NCBI GenBank assembly: GCA_002483105.1
Contig: DLHG01000013.1
Location: 806,001-870,000, forward strand
Direction of reading: 5' to 3'
DNA length: 64,000 bases
DNA from: Bacteroidetes bacterium UBA7674
GTDB lineage: Bacteria; Bacteroidota; Bacteroidia; Chitinophagales; Chitinophagaceae
Shown: positions 41,685-49,847 of the stretch, piece after piece
Layout: each line of letters opens with the position of its first letter
Numbering within the stretch: position 1 is the first letter of the stretch
Made by a program: the position numbers and the translations under genes
The notes under the pieces: model-generated
The model's database searches: none
The model's input: the letters and a program-made list of their open reading frames with translations, nothing else
Told to the model about the DNA's origin: nothing

Positions 41685-42227
41685 TTAGGAAATGTCCTTA
41701 CTTATTTCATCTATGTTTTTTCTTGTTCGCTCTTCGGTTTCCCTGGTCCTGTTTGGTTCTTCCAGGGCGTTGGGATCACCTTTATAGCCTAATGCAATAA
41801 AACAAACTACTTCTTCATCTTCACGCAATTGTAAGACTTCTCTTGTCATATCCATATTAAAGCCGCCCATAGGGTGTGCGTAAATATCCATACTGATTGC
41901 CTGGATAATAAGATTTTCATTGGCCAGTCCCGTATCATGCATATAGTGCCTGTTAGGCTTTCCGTTCCTTACAAATGTTTTTTCTGCTACACTCACCATC
42001 AGCACAGCTGCTTTATCGGCCCATGATTGGTTGGAAGGTACAAGGCAATTCCAGATAGTATCAAAACCTGCAGTTCCCCTGAATGCATATATATACCTCC
42101 ATGGCTGTTCGTTCATAGAGCTTGGCGCCCAACTGGCGGCTTCCAGTATCGCCTGCATATTTTCTTTGCTGATCTCTTTGTCAGAAAAGGCGCGGATACT
42201 TCTGCGCTTGGTTATAAGCTCGTGCAT
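41685..42227 (-). CDS. Nitroreductase-family flavoprotein
   Basis: A 180-residue FMN-dependent nitroreductase-like protein. MHELITKRRSIRAFSDKEISKENMQAILEAASWAPSSMNEQPWRYI contains the Arg-Ser-Arg phosphate-binding motif and the SSMNEQPW FMN site, and VVCFIALGYKGDPNALEEPNR is the conserved C-terminal strand. Family members reduce nitro-compounds, quinones or enones with NAD(P)H. I start at the ATG 42227, which matches homologues; a longer frame upstream would add an unrelated hydrophobic stretch. Co-transcribed with the hypothetical gene immediately downstream. Confidence 0.9.
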   Translation of the reverse strand: MHELITKRRSIRAFSDKEISKENMQAILEAASWAPSSMNEQPWRYIYAFRGTAGFDTIWNCLVPSNQSWADKAAVLMVSVAEKTFVRNGKPNRHYMHDTGLANENLIIQAISMDIYAHPMGGFNMDMTREVLQLREDEEVVCFIALGYKGDPNALEEPNRTRETEERTRKNIDEISKDIS

Positions 42228-42429
42228 ATATAGTAGGTCTTTGTTTTTTGAAATTACAAAAAATCCCGAGCACCAGAGAAGAATAGCTATCACTTATCTT
42301 TTTTATTGATTATCACAGGTTAACGAGTGGTATTAGTATATAGATGTTAATGTATCAACGAATTGTTAAAAGCGGCACATTGTTTGCGCTTTATCAGGAC
42401 TAGAGGATTCTTCAATAAAATTACTTGTT

Positions 42430-43401
42430 ATGAAAAAGCAACTATTATTTGCTGCAGTATTGGTATGTGCTACTATGTATATGTCAGCATGCAAGAAAGA
42501 CAAAACAGATCCGGTCAATCCACCGTCATCAACAATGAATAATGCAAAGGATTTCGTGGATAAGTACGGAATGGATAAGCAAACATTTACATTTAATACT
42601 GCCGAACTACCAAAAACATTTACGCTGAACGAGGGTACTAAGATCACCATACAGCCCAACTCACTCAAGAAAAACGGTGTGCTCGTGACTGGTGAACTTA
42701 CATTGGAAGCATTTGAAATAAAAAAGAGAAGTGATGCTGTATTCACGGGGACTAATACCAATCACATTTCCGGCCGGCCATTGGTAACTGATGGTTTTTT
42801 CTTCATAGACATTAAGTTAAATGGGGTGAGCATTGATAATGAAGTTGCAATTCCTTACAGTGTTTCCATGCCCACTACTCGTGAGAATGAATTTACGAGC
42901 ATATGGTCTGGTGATGTGAACACGAATGGTACAGGACAGCTTGGTTGGGAAGTACCACAAACCGGTGCTGTTGATTCAGTAAAAGGCCTTGATAGTCTCT
43001 TCAATTTCTCTATGAGAGAGCTTGGCTGGGTTAACTGCGATGTATTTTACAATAATGGAGCGCCACTAACTACACTTACGGTAGATGTACCCAACAATCC
43101 CGGCGCCTTCGCTACACTTATGGGTGGTTCAGGTGAAACTTTTGTATTGTTTTGTCCCCAGGGACAGAATGTGGTAGCTCAGCTCTATTCGCCTTCAGGC
43201 AATACAGGTGTTAAAAGCTATGATAATTCTATGCCTGTCGGAGCACAGGGCAGGCTTTTGGCCTTCTCTGTAAAAGATGGCCGGTTCTACCTGGCTACTC
43301 AAGACATTACTATTACTCCCAACATGACCTTGACGCTTACGCTTGCTGAGACTACCGAAGCAGCGATAGCAACGCAGATAGATGCTTTAGATACTTATTA
43401 A
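42430..43401 (+). CDS. Lipoprotein, first of a tandem paralogous pair
   Basis: A 323-residue putative lipoprotein (signal ending MYMSAC, lipidated Cys about 21). The mature part is beta-rich: MNNAKDFVDKYGMDKQ, then LPKTFTLNEGTKITIQPNSLKKNG followed by GELTLEAFEIKKRSD, which resembles the 'ZU5-like/PKHD-type' Bacteroidota surface lipoprotein modules only loosely; I assign no family. The middle contains MRELGWVNCDVFY. It is clearly homologous throughout to the next gene. Probably anchored in the outer membrane. No enzyme motif is visible. Confidence 0.78.
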   Translation: MKKQLLFAAVLVCATMYMSACKKDKTDPVNPPSSTMNNAKDFVDKYGMDKQTFTFNTAELPKTFTLNEGTKITIQPNSLKKNGVLVTGELTLEAFEIKKRSDAVFTGTNTNHISGRPLVTDGFFFIDIKLNGVSIDNEVAIPYSVSMPTTRENEFTSIWSGDVNTNGTGQLGWEVPQTGAVDSVKGLDSLFNFSMRELGWVNCDVFYNNGAPLTTLTVDVPNNPGAFATLMGGSGETFVLFCPQGQNVVAQLYSPSGNTGVKSYDNSMPVGAQGRLLAFSVKDGRFYLATQDITITPNMTLTLTLAETTEAAIATQIDALDTY

Positions 43402-43427
43402 GCACCTCTGAATATTGATATTTGATT

Positions 43428-43451
43428 AGCCCTGACCATGTGGTTGGGGCT
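43428..43451 (+). terminator. Terminator between the tandem lipoprotein genes
   Basis: An imperfect 10-11 bp stem (AGCCCTGACC / GGTTGGGGCT, two G-T pairs) with a short loop, followed by ATTTCTTAT. It separates the paralogues into two transcripts or reduces read-through. Confidence 0.6.
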
Positions 43452-43681
43452 ATTTCTTATAGCTTTAGGCTAAACTTCCGTATTTTTTCAATTAATATAC
43501 CTGAAAACCAAAGGTTTTTGCATTTTTACACGTCTTTATATTGTGGTTTATCGGTAAGGTCATATTTGTTGTTATTTCTATTTATCGTAACTTAGTGATA
43601 GCAACGAAACATTTTTATTTAGCCGGGGCGTATGCCGAAAAGCCTGTTAAGAGAGTAGGTATGTTTCAAGCGCAAATTTCT

Positions 43682-44632
43682 ATGAAAAGGTTTCTTACTT
43701 ATGGAATGATCGCGGGCGTTTTATCTTTTGCATCCTGCAAGGAAAGTGAAACCATCTATATATATCCGCCTTCACCAATGAATAATGCAGAGGATTTTGT
43801 CAACAGATTCGGTCCGCCGAAGCAGCAAATTTCCATGAATACCAGTGAGCTTCCTAAAACCATTACTTTGCTCAACGGTACTAAGATCACTGTTCCGCAA
43901 ACATCTATTCAGAAGAACGGCAACTATGTGTCAGGTAAAATTACCTTAGAGGCATACGAAATGCTGAAGCGAAGTGATATTATTTTGGGAGGCATTAATA
44001 CCAACCACTATGATGGCTCACCTGTCAATTCTAAAGGTATTGTGTCCGTTAACATTGTAGCCGGTGGCCATGTCGTTGATCAGACATTAACGAATTTGAT
44101 GAATATCTCGATTCCTTCCGCACAGGGAGGCTTTATGAGAATAAGCAGAGGTAACCCTAATGCTAATGCCACAGGATTTATGGCCTGGGGCCCCGAGATG
44201 GTTGATTCTATTAATTCTGACGGCAGCGCGTATTCGTTCAATACTTTAAAAATGGGCTGGATCAATTGTGGTGTATTTTATTTGCACGACATAGCTACGG
44301 GAAGTCTTACCGTTTCGCTCACTAATAATCCCGGTGAGATTGCAACTTCCGGCGGTGTGTCAGGTAATACTTTTGTTTACTTCTGTCCTAAGGGTGCTAA
44401 CGTCGCCATGCAATGCAGTGTTCCTTCAGAGTCTGGTGTTGTGATTGTAAATGACAACAAAATGCCTGTTGGCATCCAGGGGAAATTGATAGCTTTTTCT
44501 ATCAAGGACAGGAAATTTTACTATGGTGAAAGAGCTTTCACCACTTCGCAGATCAACCAGATAAATGTTGAGTTATCAGAGATTCCTTCAGATGACCTGA
44601 TATTAAAGATAAGGGAACTGGATTCTTATTAA
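43682..44632 (+). CDS. Lipoprotein, second of a tandem paralogous pair
   Basis: A 316-residue putative lipoprotein (MKRFLTYGMIAGVLSFASC, Cys about 19). Shared blocks with the upstream gene run the whole length: MNNAEDFVNRFG, ELPKTITLLNGTKITVPQ, GKITLEAYEMLKRSD, NTNHYDGSPV, KMGWINCGVFY, LTVSLTNNPGEIAT, FCPKGANV, MPVGIQGKLIAFSIKDRKFYY. The two are therefore an old tandem duplication, now clearly diverged. I start at 43682 because it begins the signal peptide; an open frame extends upstream without a sensible N-terminus. A CATATTTG at 43561-43568 is a possible -7 box giving a long leader. Confidence 0.78.
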   Translation: MKRFLTYGMIAGVLSFASCKESETIYIYPPSPMNNAEDFVNRFGPPKQQISMNTSELPKTITLLNGTKITVPQTSIQKNGNYVSGKITLEAYEMLKRSDIILGGINTNHYDGSPVNSKGIVSVNIVAGGHVVDQTLTNLMNISIPSAQGGFMRISRGNPNANATGFMAWGPEMVDSINSDGSAYSFNTLKMGWINCGVFYLHDIATGSLTVSLTNNPGEIATSGGVSGNTFVYFCPKGANVAMQCSVPSESGVVIVNDNKMPVGIQGKLIAFSIKDRKFYYGERAFTTSQINQINVELSEIPSDDLILKIRELDSY

Positions 44633-44674
44633 GCTATTCTAAACCCTACTACGAGTAATAGTAAACCACACAAG

Positions 44675-44696
44675 AAGGGGTGATTATTCACCCTTT
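44675..44696. terminator. Bidirectional terminator
   Basis: A 9-pair stem (AAGGGGTGA / TCACCCTTT, one G-T pair) with loop TTAT between the convergent second lipoprotein gene and the DUF1801 gene. T- and A-rich flanks are present on both sides. Confidence 0.7.
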
Positions 44697-44697
44697 A

Positions 44698-45108
44698 TTA
44701 TTTAGGGACTTGCTTCTTAGCCGGATTTTTTTTTATGGCTGCATTCTCCTCGGTTTGCTTCATCGCTTCCTTTATGTATTCTTTTATGATTTTGTCTGTT
44801 GGGAGATCGCTTAGATGACTTATTTTTCCGAAAGTGGCCATAGCTGTTTTGCCAACTATAGTAAGAGCCTTATGTGGATCAGCCATTACATCTCCTTTAT
44901 AGAATCCAAAAACACAGTGCTGCTTAAAAGACGTCATATAGCACATCATCTTTCCTGAATATTCAAAACACGGCATACCCCATTTTATCGTTTCTTCTGC
45001 TTTAGGACAGGCAGCATGAACCAGTTTTCTCAAATGGCTCAATATCGGTTGGGCGAACTCTGCTGATGCAGTTATATATAGATCTATGCGTTCATCAATT
45101 TTTGGCAT
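44698..45108 (-). CDS. DUF1801 / YdhG-like protein
   Basis: A 136-residue cytoplasmic protein of the DUF1801 family. The core is FAQPILSHLRKLVHAACPKAEETIKWGMPCFEYSGKMMCYMTSFKQHCVFGFYKG, which is diagnostic. The C-terminus is Lys/Ala-rich (TEENAAIKKNPAKKQ). No biochemical role is established for the family. I use the ATG 45108, which begins the conserved domain and lies 17 bases after a perfect -7 box; a longer frame would run through the promoter into the divergent gene. Confidence 0.88.
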   Translation of the reverse strand: MPKIDERIDLYITASAEFAQPILSHLRKLVHAACPKAEETIKWGMPCFEYSGKMMCYMTSFKQHCVFGFYKGDVMADPHKALTIVGKTAMATFGKISHLSDLPTDKIIKEYIKEAMKQTEENAAIKKNPAKKQVPK

Positions 45109-45125
45109 AACGTGTCTGTTGGTAA

Positions 45126-45133
45126 CAAAAGTA
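45126..45133 (-). promoter_or_regulatory. -7 box TACTTTTG upstream of the DUF1801 gene
   Basis: An exact TAnnTTTG match on the minus strand, 17 bases before the ATG at 45108. It supports the short start for this gene. Confidence 0.5.
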
Positions 45134-45188
45134 AATATTGTTGACTTAATAATTTTCTCTTCTCCACTTATCGCTGTATTTTGTACAA

Positions 45189-46202
45189 ATGAAATACTTG
45201 CTCCTTTTTCTGATGCTTTGTTGTTCCGTAAATGGTAACGCACAGAAGTATGTATTGCTCATTCATGGTGGTGCGGGTTCGCTCACGCCCGGAATGGTCT
45301 CTCCTGAACGGGAAAAGGCTTATCGTAAGGGTTTACAGAATGCACTTGATGCCGGTGGCAAAGTACTGAAAGCCGGTGGCACAGCTACCGATGCGGTGGT
45401 GGCAGCTATTAAGGTGTTAGAAGATGATTCTTTATTCAATGCAGGAAAGGGTGCGGTTTTTACCAGTGAAGTTAAGAATGAGCTGGATGCCTCCATCATG
45501 GAAGGGCATACACTGAAGGCTGGTGCTGTGGCCAGTGTAACCACTATTAAGAACCCCATCACAGCGGCCAGGGCAGTAATGGATAAGAGTCCCCACGTAA
45601 TGATGGTAAGGGCTGGTGCCGAACAGTTTGCCAAAGAAAAGGGCTGCACTATAGTTGACCCCTCATACTTCAGGACTGAAGAGCAATACAATTCAATAAT
45701 GAATATTAAGGCTGACGAGAAAAAGGACAAAGAATTACAAAACAAAAAAGCATACCTCAGGCAACCGGAGAACAGGGACTTTAAATATGGTACTGTAGGT
45801 GCTGTGGCGTTAGATAAATACGGCAACCTTGCCGCGGGTACCAGCACAGGCGGTATGACCAATAAGTCGTTTGGCAGGGTAGGTGACAGCCCCATTATTG
45901 GTGCGGGTACTTATGCCAATAACAAGACTTGTGCTATCAGTTGCACGGGCTGGGGTGAGTATTTCATTCGCCTGGTTATGGCCAAGAGTATCAGTGATAG
46001 AATGGAACTGGCACACATGTCGCTCGATAAAGCTGCGGAAGAAATGATGATGCACCGCCTCCCTGAACTGGGTGGTGATGGCGGAATGATAGGTCTGGAT
46101 AAAGACGGCAATATTGTTGACTACTTCAACACTCCCGGCATGATGCGCGCTTACATCAAATCAAATGGTGAGACAGCTGTAAAGATGTTCAAGGGAGAAT
46201 AA
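45189..46202 (+). CDS. Isoaspartyl peptidase / type III L-asparaginase precursor
   Basis: A 337-residue Ntn-hydrolase that self-cleaves to alpha and beta chains. The nucleophile is Thr202 in KYGTVGAVALDKYGNLAAGTSTGG. Upstream motifs LIHGGAG and ELDASIMEGHTLKAGAVASVTTIKNPITAARAVM are typical. The beta chain contains the substrate loop GRVGDSPIIGAGTYA. A signal peptide (MKYLLLFLMLCCSVNGNAQ) sends it to the periplasm. It should remove beta-aspartyl residues from peptides and hydrolyse asparagine. A TATTTTG just before the ATG is a near-match to the -7 box. Confidence 0.93.
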   Translation: MKYLLLFLMLCCSVNGNAQKYVLLIHGGAGSLTPGMVSPEREKAYRKGLQNALDAGGKVLKAGGTATDAVVAAIKVLEDDSLFNAGKGAVFTSEVKNELDASIMEGHTLKAGAVASVTTIKNPITAARAVMDKSPHVMMVRAGAEQFAKEKGCTIVDPSYFRTEEQYNSIMNIKADEKKDKELQNKKAYLRQPENRDFKYGTVGAVALDKYGNLAAGTSTGGMTNKSFGRVGDSPIIGAGTYANNKTCAISCTGWGEYFIRLVMAKSISDRMELAHMSLDKAAEEMMMHRLPELGGDGGMIGLDKDGNIVDYFNTPGMMRAYIKSNGETAVKMFKGE

Positions 46203-46209
46203 TTTAGCG

Positions 46210-47202
46210 TTACAGACTGCTAAGGAAAGTCATCGTATCCACTCCATCCGCATAATCACTAATGCCCGGCCGTTGCGCATCGCCGAACCCTACATGTCCT
46301 TTACCAACGACGCACTGCACATCATCATTGCCTTGCAGTTTCTCCTCTACAGCAACAATATCTGTGTAGTATTGATAATGCAGCACTGCCACAGCCGAGA
46401 ACGGCATTTCATTCTCCACCATCAGCAACAATTCATTGGTCATATAAGGAACCCTGTTCAATAGGTACAATGCCAGGTGGTAATCATAATTGTTCTTGTA
46501 TTTATTATGATTGATGTACTCATTATACTTATTAAATGCAGCCAATAACTTCTCGAAGTTGTAATCCTTAGGCACATACACCTGCGTTACATTCCTGCAT
46601 CCCAGCCCGAAGTGCAGGAAGATGTCATCTCCCAATAATGAAAGTTCTTCATCGGTTTCATTACCCGTAAGTATAGCTACAGATGTCCTGTTCTTACGGA
46701 TGATGTGTGGGAACTGACCAAAGTATTGTTCGAAATACCGGGCGGTATTATTACTACCCGTGGTAATGTAGGCATCACAACCTTTCAGCATGTCGCTTAT
46801 CTGCACATGCTTAGCTACCTCAGGTTCCCATTCAGTAAGTTTAGCTATTAGGTGCTTCATCAGAACTTCGTCTTTGGAAGAGAGTTTCAACACCACATCA
46901 TGCCCCGACAGGAAGCCACACATAAAATCATGAAATCCCACCAGCGGTATGTTCCCTGCACAGACAATGCCTACTTTTTTTGGTTCCGTAGCATAGGTAT
47001 AGTTGCTCACCCATTGCTCCATTATGGGCTTTTGAAGGAATTGTTCTGCTATGTTTTTTACAGCCAGGTCTATATGATCAGGGGTAAACCACATATTGGA
47101 TATCTTAGCAACTGCCAGTGTTTCCTGCCATTGCTCGTCATTTGAAAGCATGTATTGGCCTAGCTTCTCAAGTAATTCTATCCTGGTATGTAAAGAAAGC
47201 AT
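46210..47202 (-). CDS. LuxC-like acyl-CoA reductase family protein
   Basis: A 330-residue aldehyde-dehydrogenase-fold protein of the LuxC/acyl-CoA reductase family. Recognisable parts are KKVGIVCAGNIPLVGFHDFMCGFLSGHDVVLKLSSKDEVLMKHL, AYITTGSNNTARYFEQYFG, and FLHFGLGCRNVTQVYVP, where Cys in GLGCRNVTQ is the catalytic thiol. In Bacteroidota this protein is usually encoded beside a dicluster ferredoxin, as here (divergent). The physiological acyl substrate is unknown; bioluminescence is not implied since luxAB, luxD and luxE are absent. Confidence 0.88.
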   Translation of the reverse strand: MLSLHTRIELLEKLGQYMLSNDEQWQETLAVAKISNMWFTPDHIDLAVKNIAEQFLQKPIMEQWVSNYTYATEPKKVGIVCAGNIPLVGFHDFMCGFLSGHDVVLKLSSKDEVLMKHLIAKLTEWEPEVAKHVQISDMLKGCDAYITTGSNNTARYFEQYFGQFPHIIRKNRTSVAILTGNETDEELSLLGDDIFLHFGLGCRNVTQVYVPKDYNFEKLLAAFNKYNEYINHNKYKNNYDYHLALYLLNRVPYMTNELLLMVENEMPFSAVAVLHYQYYTDIVAVEEKLQGNDDVQCVVGKGHVGFGDAQRPGISDYADGVDTMTFLSSL

Positions 47203-47233
47203 ATTTTGTACCTGAATTATGTCTGCGAAATTG

Positions 47234-47241
47234 TAACTTTG
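47234..47241 (+). promoter_or_regulatory. -7 box TAACTTTG upstream of the ferredoxin gene
   Basis: An exact TAnnTTTG match 34 bases before the ATG at 47276, in the intergenic space shared with the divergent acyl-CoA reductase gene. A TTTG at 47205-47208 is somewhat too far upstream to be a good -33 element. Confidence 0.5.
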
Positions 47242-47275
47242 TCAGCATATAAACTAAAAAAAGAAAGAAGAGTAT

Positions 47276-47623
47276 ATGGCTATTAAGATAACAGATGAAT
47301 GTATTAACTGTGGTGCTTGTGAGCCTGAATGCCCGAATAATGCTATTTATGAGGGTGGAGTAGAGTGGAATATCGCAGATGGTACTGCCGTTAAGGGCGA
47401 CTTTGTCCTGATGGACGGTTCGCATTTAGATGCCTCAGCTCGGCAGGCACCCATAGCTGACGATGTATATTATATATCACCCAATAAGTGCACTGAGTGC
47501 CAGGGTTTCCACGAAGAGCCACAATGCGCGGCAGTTTGCCCCGTTGATTGCTGTGTTCCTGATGAAATGTACCAGGAAACAGTGGATGAGCTTCTCGCGA
47601 AAAAAGAAAAACTTCACATGTAA
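47276..47623 (+). CDS. Dicluster 4Fe-4S ferredoxin
   Basis: A 115-residue ferredoxin. The first cluster motif is CINCGACEPECP near the N-terminus, the second is CTECQGFHEEPQCAAVCPVDCC, which has the long insertion typical of Alvin-type 2[4Fe-4S] ferredoxins. It should carry low-potential electrons. The divergent position beside the LuxC-like reductase is a recurring arrangement in Bacteroidota and may indicate an electron-donor relation, although that is inference. Confidence 0.94.
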   Translation: MAIKITDECINCGACEPECPNNAIYEGGVEWNIADGTAVKGDFVLMDGSHLDASARQAPIADDVYYISPNKCTECQGFHEEPQCAAVCPVDCCVPDEMYQETVDELLAKKEKLHM

Positions 47624-47627
47624 TTTC

Positions 47628-47654
47628 AATCCTCCCGGTTCAGCCGGGAGGATT
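47628..47654 (+). terminator. Terminator of the ferredoxin gene
   Basis: An 11-bp stem (AATCCTCCCGG / CCGGGAGGATT) with loop TTCAG, followed by TCTTTTT. It begins only 5 bases after the stop codon. Confidence 0.9.
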
Positions 47655-47693
47655 TCTTTTTCCCTCCATTTCAAGACGGGGCTATTTTTTTTG

Positions 47694-47701
47694 TAGGTTT
47701 G
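47694..47701 (+). promoter_or_regulatory. -7 box TAGGTTTG, 4 bases before the rlmB ATG
   Basis: An exact TAnnTTTG match ending at 47701 with the ATG at 47706. A start site 4-7 bases after the box would coincide with the start codon, so rlmB is predicted to have a leaderless mRNA. Confidence 0.55.
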
Positions 47702-47705
47702 CCCC

Positions 47706-48467
47706 ATGAGACCTGGTATAAAACCGCAGCGTTCACTCCCTTTATTGATCGGCCGTAAACCTGTACAGGAAGCCTTAGAGCAAGGTGCAGCCATCGAAAA
47801 AATATTCCTCCTCCGTACCGCTACCGGCCCGGAAATAAATGCTATAAAGCAACTGGCCCAGAAAAGGGATATCCCCATGAGCCAGGTTCCCATAGAGAAG
47901 CTCAACAATCTCACCAAGGCCATGCACCAGGGTGTGGTAGCATGGACAAGTCTGCTTGACTATGTCGACCTCCAGTCCGCTATAGACCAGGTAGTGGATA
48001 AAGGCGAAACACCTCTGTTCGTTTTATTGGACGGCGTTACCGATGTCCGCAATGTAGGCGCTATCGCACGTTCTGTGTTGTGCTGCGGAGCGCACGGCAT
48101 CATTCTCCCAACTTCCGATTCTGCATCTCTTACCGAAGATGCAATAAAGACATCAGCAGGCGCCTTAAAGAAGATACTACTTTGCCGCATACCATCTGTT
48201 CCTCAAGCCATTGATATAATGAGGCTGAACGGCATACAGGTATTAGGTACCCAGATGAAGGGCAGTATTCCGGTATATGAGGCCAACCTCACTATCCCGA
48301 CGTGCGTAGTGATGGGGGCAGAAGATACGGGTATCAGCAAAGATGTCATCAAGCGCGCCGAGCAACTCATTCGCATACCCATGGTCGCCCAATTCGACTC
48401 CCTCAACGTCTCCGTCGCGGCGGGGATGATCATGTACGAGGCATTACGCCAAAGATTGTTACAATAA
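47706..48467 (+). CDS. rlmB: 23S rRNA (guanosine-2'-O-)-methyltransferase RlmB
   Basis: A 253-residue SPOUT (TrmH-like) methyltransferase that modifies G2251 of 23S rRNA. The N-terminal substrate-binding domain (about 1-80) has LLIGRKPVQEALEQGAAIEKIFL. The SpoU domain has the three motifs LLDGVTDVRNVGAIARS (with the catalytic Arg), PTCVVMGAEDTGISKDV and IPMVAQFDSLNVSVAAGMIMYEA. Length and motifs are standard. It ends just before the cobalamin-regulated operon, from which a hairpin separates it. Confidence 0.94.
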   Translation: MRPGIKPQRSLPLLIGRKPVQEALEQGAAIEKIFLLRTATGPEINAIKQLAQKRDIPMSQVPIEKLNNLTKAMHQGVVAWTSLLDYVDLQSAIDQVVDKGETPLFVLLDGVTDVRNVGAIARSVLCCGAHGIILPTSDSASLTEDAIKTSAGALKKILLCRIPSVPQAIDIMRLNGIQVLGTQMKGSIPVYEANLTIPTCVVMGAEDTGISKDVIKRAEQLIRIPMVAQFDSLNVSVAAGMIMYEALRQRLLQ

Positions 48468-48483
48468 CTTAGTTATTGTTAAT

Positions 48484-48504
48484 CAAAAGCTTTTTTGGCT
48501 TTTG
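48484..48504 (+). terminator. Hairpin after rlmB
   Basis: CAAAAGC / GCTTTTG around a T-rich loop, followed by AATTTTG. The loop holds the TTTG that serves as -33 element for the next promoter, so the two signals overlap. Stem is short, so termination may be incomplete. Confidence 0.5.
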
Positions 48505-48525
48505 AATTTTGAATTTCTACTTTTG
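48494..48525 (+). promoter_or_regulatory. Promoter of the cobalamin-uptake operon
   Basis: TTTG at 48494-48497, 20 bases, then TACTTTTG at 48518-48525, an exact match to the Bacteroidota consensus at ideal spacing. Transcription would start near 48529-48532, directly before the riboswitch. Confidence 0.7.
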
Positions 48526-48532
48526 CAACGCA

Positions 48533-48693
48533 ATGGTTTCTTTACTCACGTAAAGAATGAAAAGGGAACCGGGTGTAAATCCCGGACATTACCCGATGCT
48601 GTAAGCTTCATTTAAAACCTTTTGTTCTTCTTGCCACTGTTTCAATCTGAAATGGGAAGGCGACAAAAGGCGAAGTAAGTCAGAAGACCTGCC
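48533..48693 (+). promoter_or_regulatory. Cobalamin riboswitch
   Basis: The leader carries the conserved blocks of a B12-sensing riboswitch in order: AAAAGGGAACCGGGTGTAAA at 48560-48579, continuing TCCCGG, then GCTGTAAGC at 48598-48606, GCCACTG at 48633-48639, GGGAAGGCG at 48654-48662, and the B12 box AGTAAGTCAGAAGACCTGCC at 48674-48693. In the known class, bound adenosyl- or methylcobalamin reduces expression of downstream B12 genes. About 140 bases follow before the first ATG and should hold the expression platform; I could not identify its structure. The four genes downstream fit B12 uptake. Confidence 0.93.
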
Positions 48694-48832
48694 TTTGCAC
48701 ATATTGCTTATTGCTGCTTTCGGGAATAAAAGCTCAGGTAAGAAAAGGTATCAGCCTCGTGCTGCCCTCTACTTTTCTGTATTATTACCATTGCTGCATT
48801 TTTAAAATTGTTTTCAAAAACCAATTTAATAT

Positions 48833-49846
48833 ATGCGCAAATTTACACTCGCTTTCACTGCTCTTATCATGAGCACTTTCGCTGTTAAGGCTCAGGTAGT
48901 AGCTACCTTCGATACCTTCAGTCTGCTGGTCACAACACCGGATACTTTTTATCTTAATTATTCAGAGCCACTCCAAGATGTAGGCTTCAGCGATGGACAG
49001 GGATATTTCCCTTGTGCATACGATACGGCATTTACAGGCTATTGGGTTTATGGTTTTGCTTATTCTAATATGACGGATAGTGTGACTGATGGCTTCGCCA
49101 ACGAGTATTCAGCCAAGACGGCTATTGGTTATGATAGTTCCCCAGGGTATTGCGTGAGCTACCAGGGGTATGGCATCAGGAATTATATAAAGATCACCGA
49201 TACTGCGGCAGCAGGTGATACGGTAATGGGTTTTTACATCACCAATAGCACTTATGCCTATAACGCAATGAACGAGGGATACTTTTCAGCCAAGAAATTT
49301 GGCGGGATTAGTGGTAACGATCCTGACTGGTTCAAGCTAACGGTATACGGCTACCTGGACGGCCAACTGAAAACTGATACCGTAGATTACTACCTGGCCG
49401 ATTTTCGTTTTGCAAACAACGCGGACGATTATATAGTAAAGACATGGGAATGGCTGGATCTTACACCACTTGGTAACGTGGACAGTCTTGAGTTCTTATT
49501 GAGTTCTACAGATACTGCCGGTGGTTTCGGAATGAATAATCCTACTTATTTTTGCATGGATGACTTTACTACTAAAACTACAACGCCCGTTGGTTTAAAC
49601 AGTGTTGCAAAAGCAAACGCAGCTAAGCTATATCCTAATCCTGCTACCGAAACTTTATACGTAGAGGTGAACAATCCTGCAGTAAAGCAATTGAAGGTAA
49701 TGGACATAACAGGCAAATTATTGCTATCAAAATCTGTTAGCGCTAATAAAGAATCGATAAATATCTCATCTTTGCCATCAGGTACTTATTACCTGCAATT
49801 AGTAAGCGATACACAAGCCGTGGGTTCACGTTTTGTAAAACAATAG
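48833..49846 (+). CDS. DUF4465-type secreted protein with T9SS sorting domain, in the B12 operon
   Basis: A 337-residue exported protein, first gene behind the cobalamin riboswitch. Signal peptide MRKFTLAFTALIMSTFAVKA; the body (about 22-255) matches DUF4465, with DTFYLNYSEPLQDVGFSDGQGYFPCAYDTAFTGYWVYGFAYSNMTDSVTDGFANEYSA-like sequence, ending in WEWLDLTPLGNVDSLEFLLSSTD and GMNNPTYFCMDDF. The last 75 residues are a T9SS type A domain (AKLYPNPATETLYVEV ... PSGTYYLQLV). From memory, DUF4465 is the family of the Bacteroides B12-binding protein BtuH; if so, this is a surface B12-binding protein delivered by T9SS rather than as a lipoprotein. No lipobox is present. Confidence 0.85.
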   Translation: MRKFTLAFTALIMSTFAVKAQVVATFDTFSLLVTTPDTFYLNYSEPLQDVGFSDGQGYFPCAYDTAFTGYWVYGFAYSNMTDSVTDGFANEYSAKTAIGYDSSPGYCVSYQGYGIRNYIKITDTAAAGDTVMGFYITNSTYAYNAMNEGYFSAKKFGGISGNDPDWFKLTVYGYLDGQLKTDTVDYYLADFRFANNADDYIVKTWEWLDLTPLGNVDSLEFLLSSTDTAGGFGMNNPTYFCMDDFTTKTTTPVGLNSVAKANAAKLYPNPATETLYVEVNNPAVKQLKVMDITGKLLLSKSVSANKESINISSLPSGTYYLQLVSDTQAVGSRFVKQ

Positions 49847-49847
49847 C

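Noticed and set aside
43541..43681. N-terminal extension of the second tandem lipoprotein
   Set aside because: The 47 extra residues have no match in the paralogue and would bury the lipoprotein signal; the ATG at 43682 aligns with the upstream paralogue's start.
46210..47202. Bioluminescence gene, because of similarity to LuxC
   Set aside because: No luxAB, luxD or luxE homologue is present. LuxC-like reductases occur widely in non-luminous Bacteroidota.
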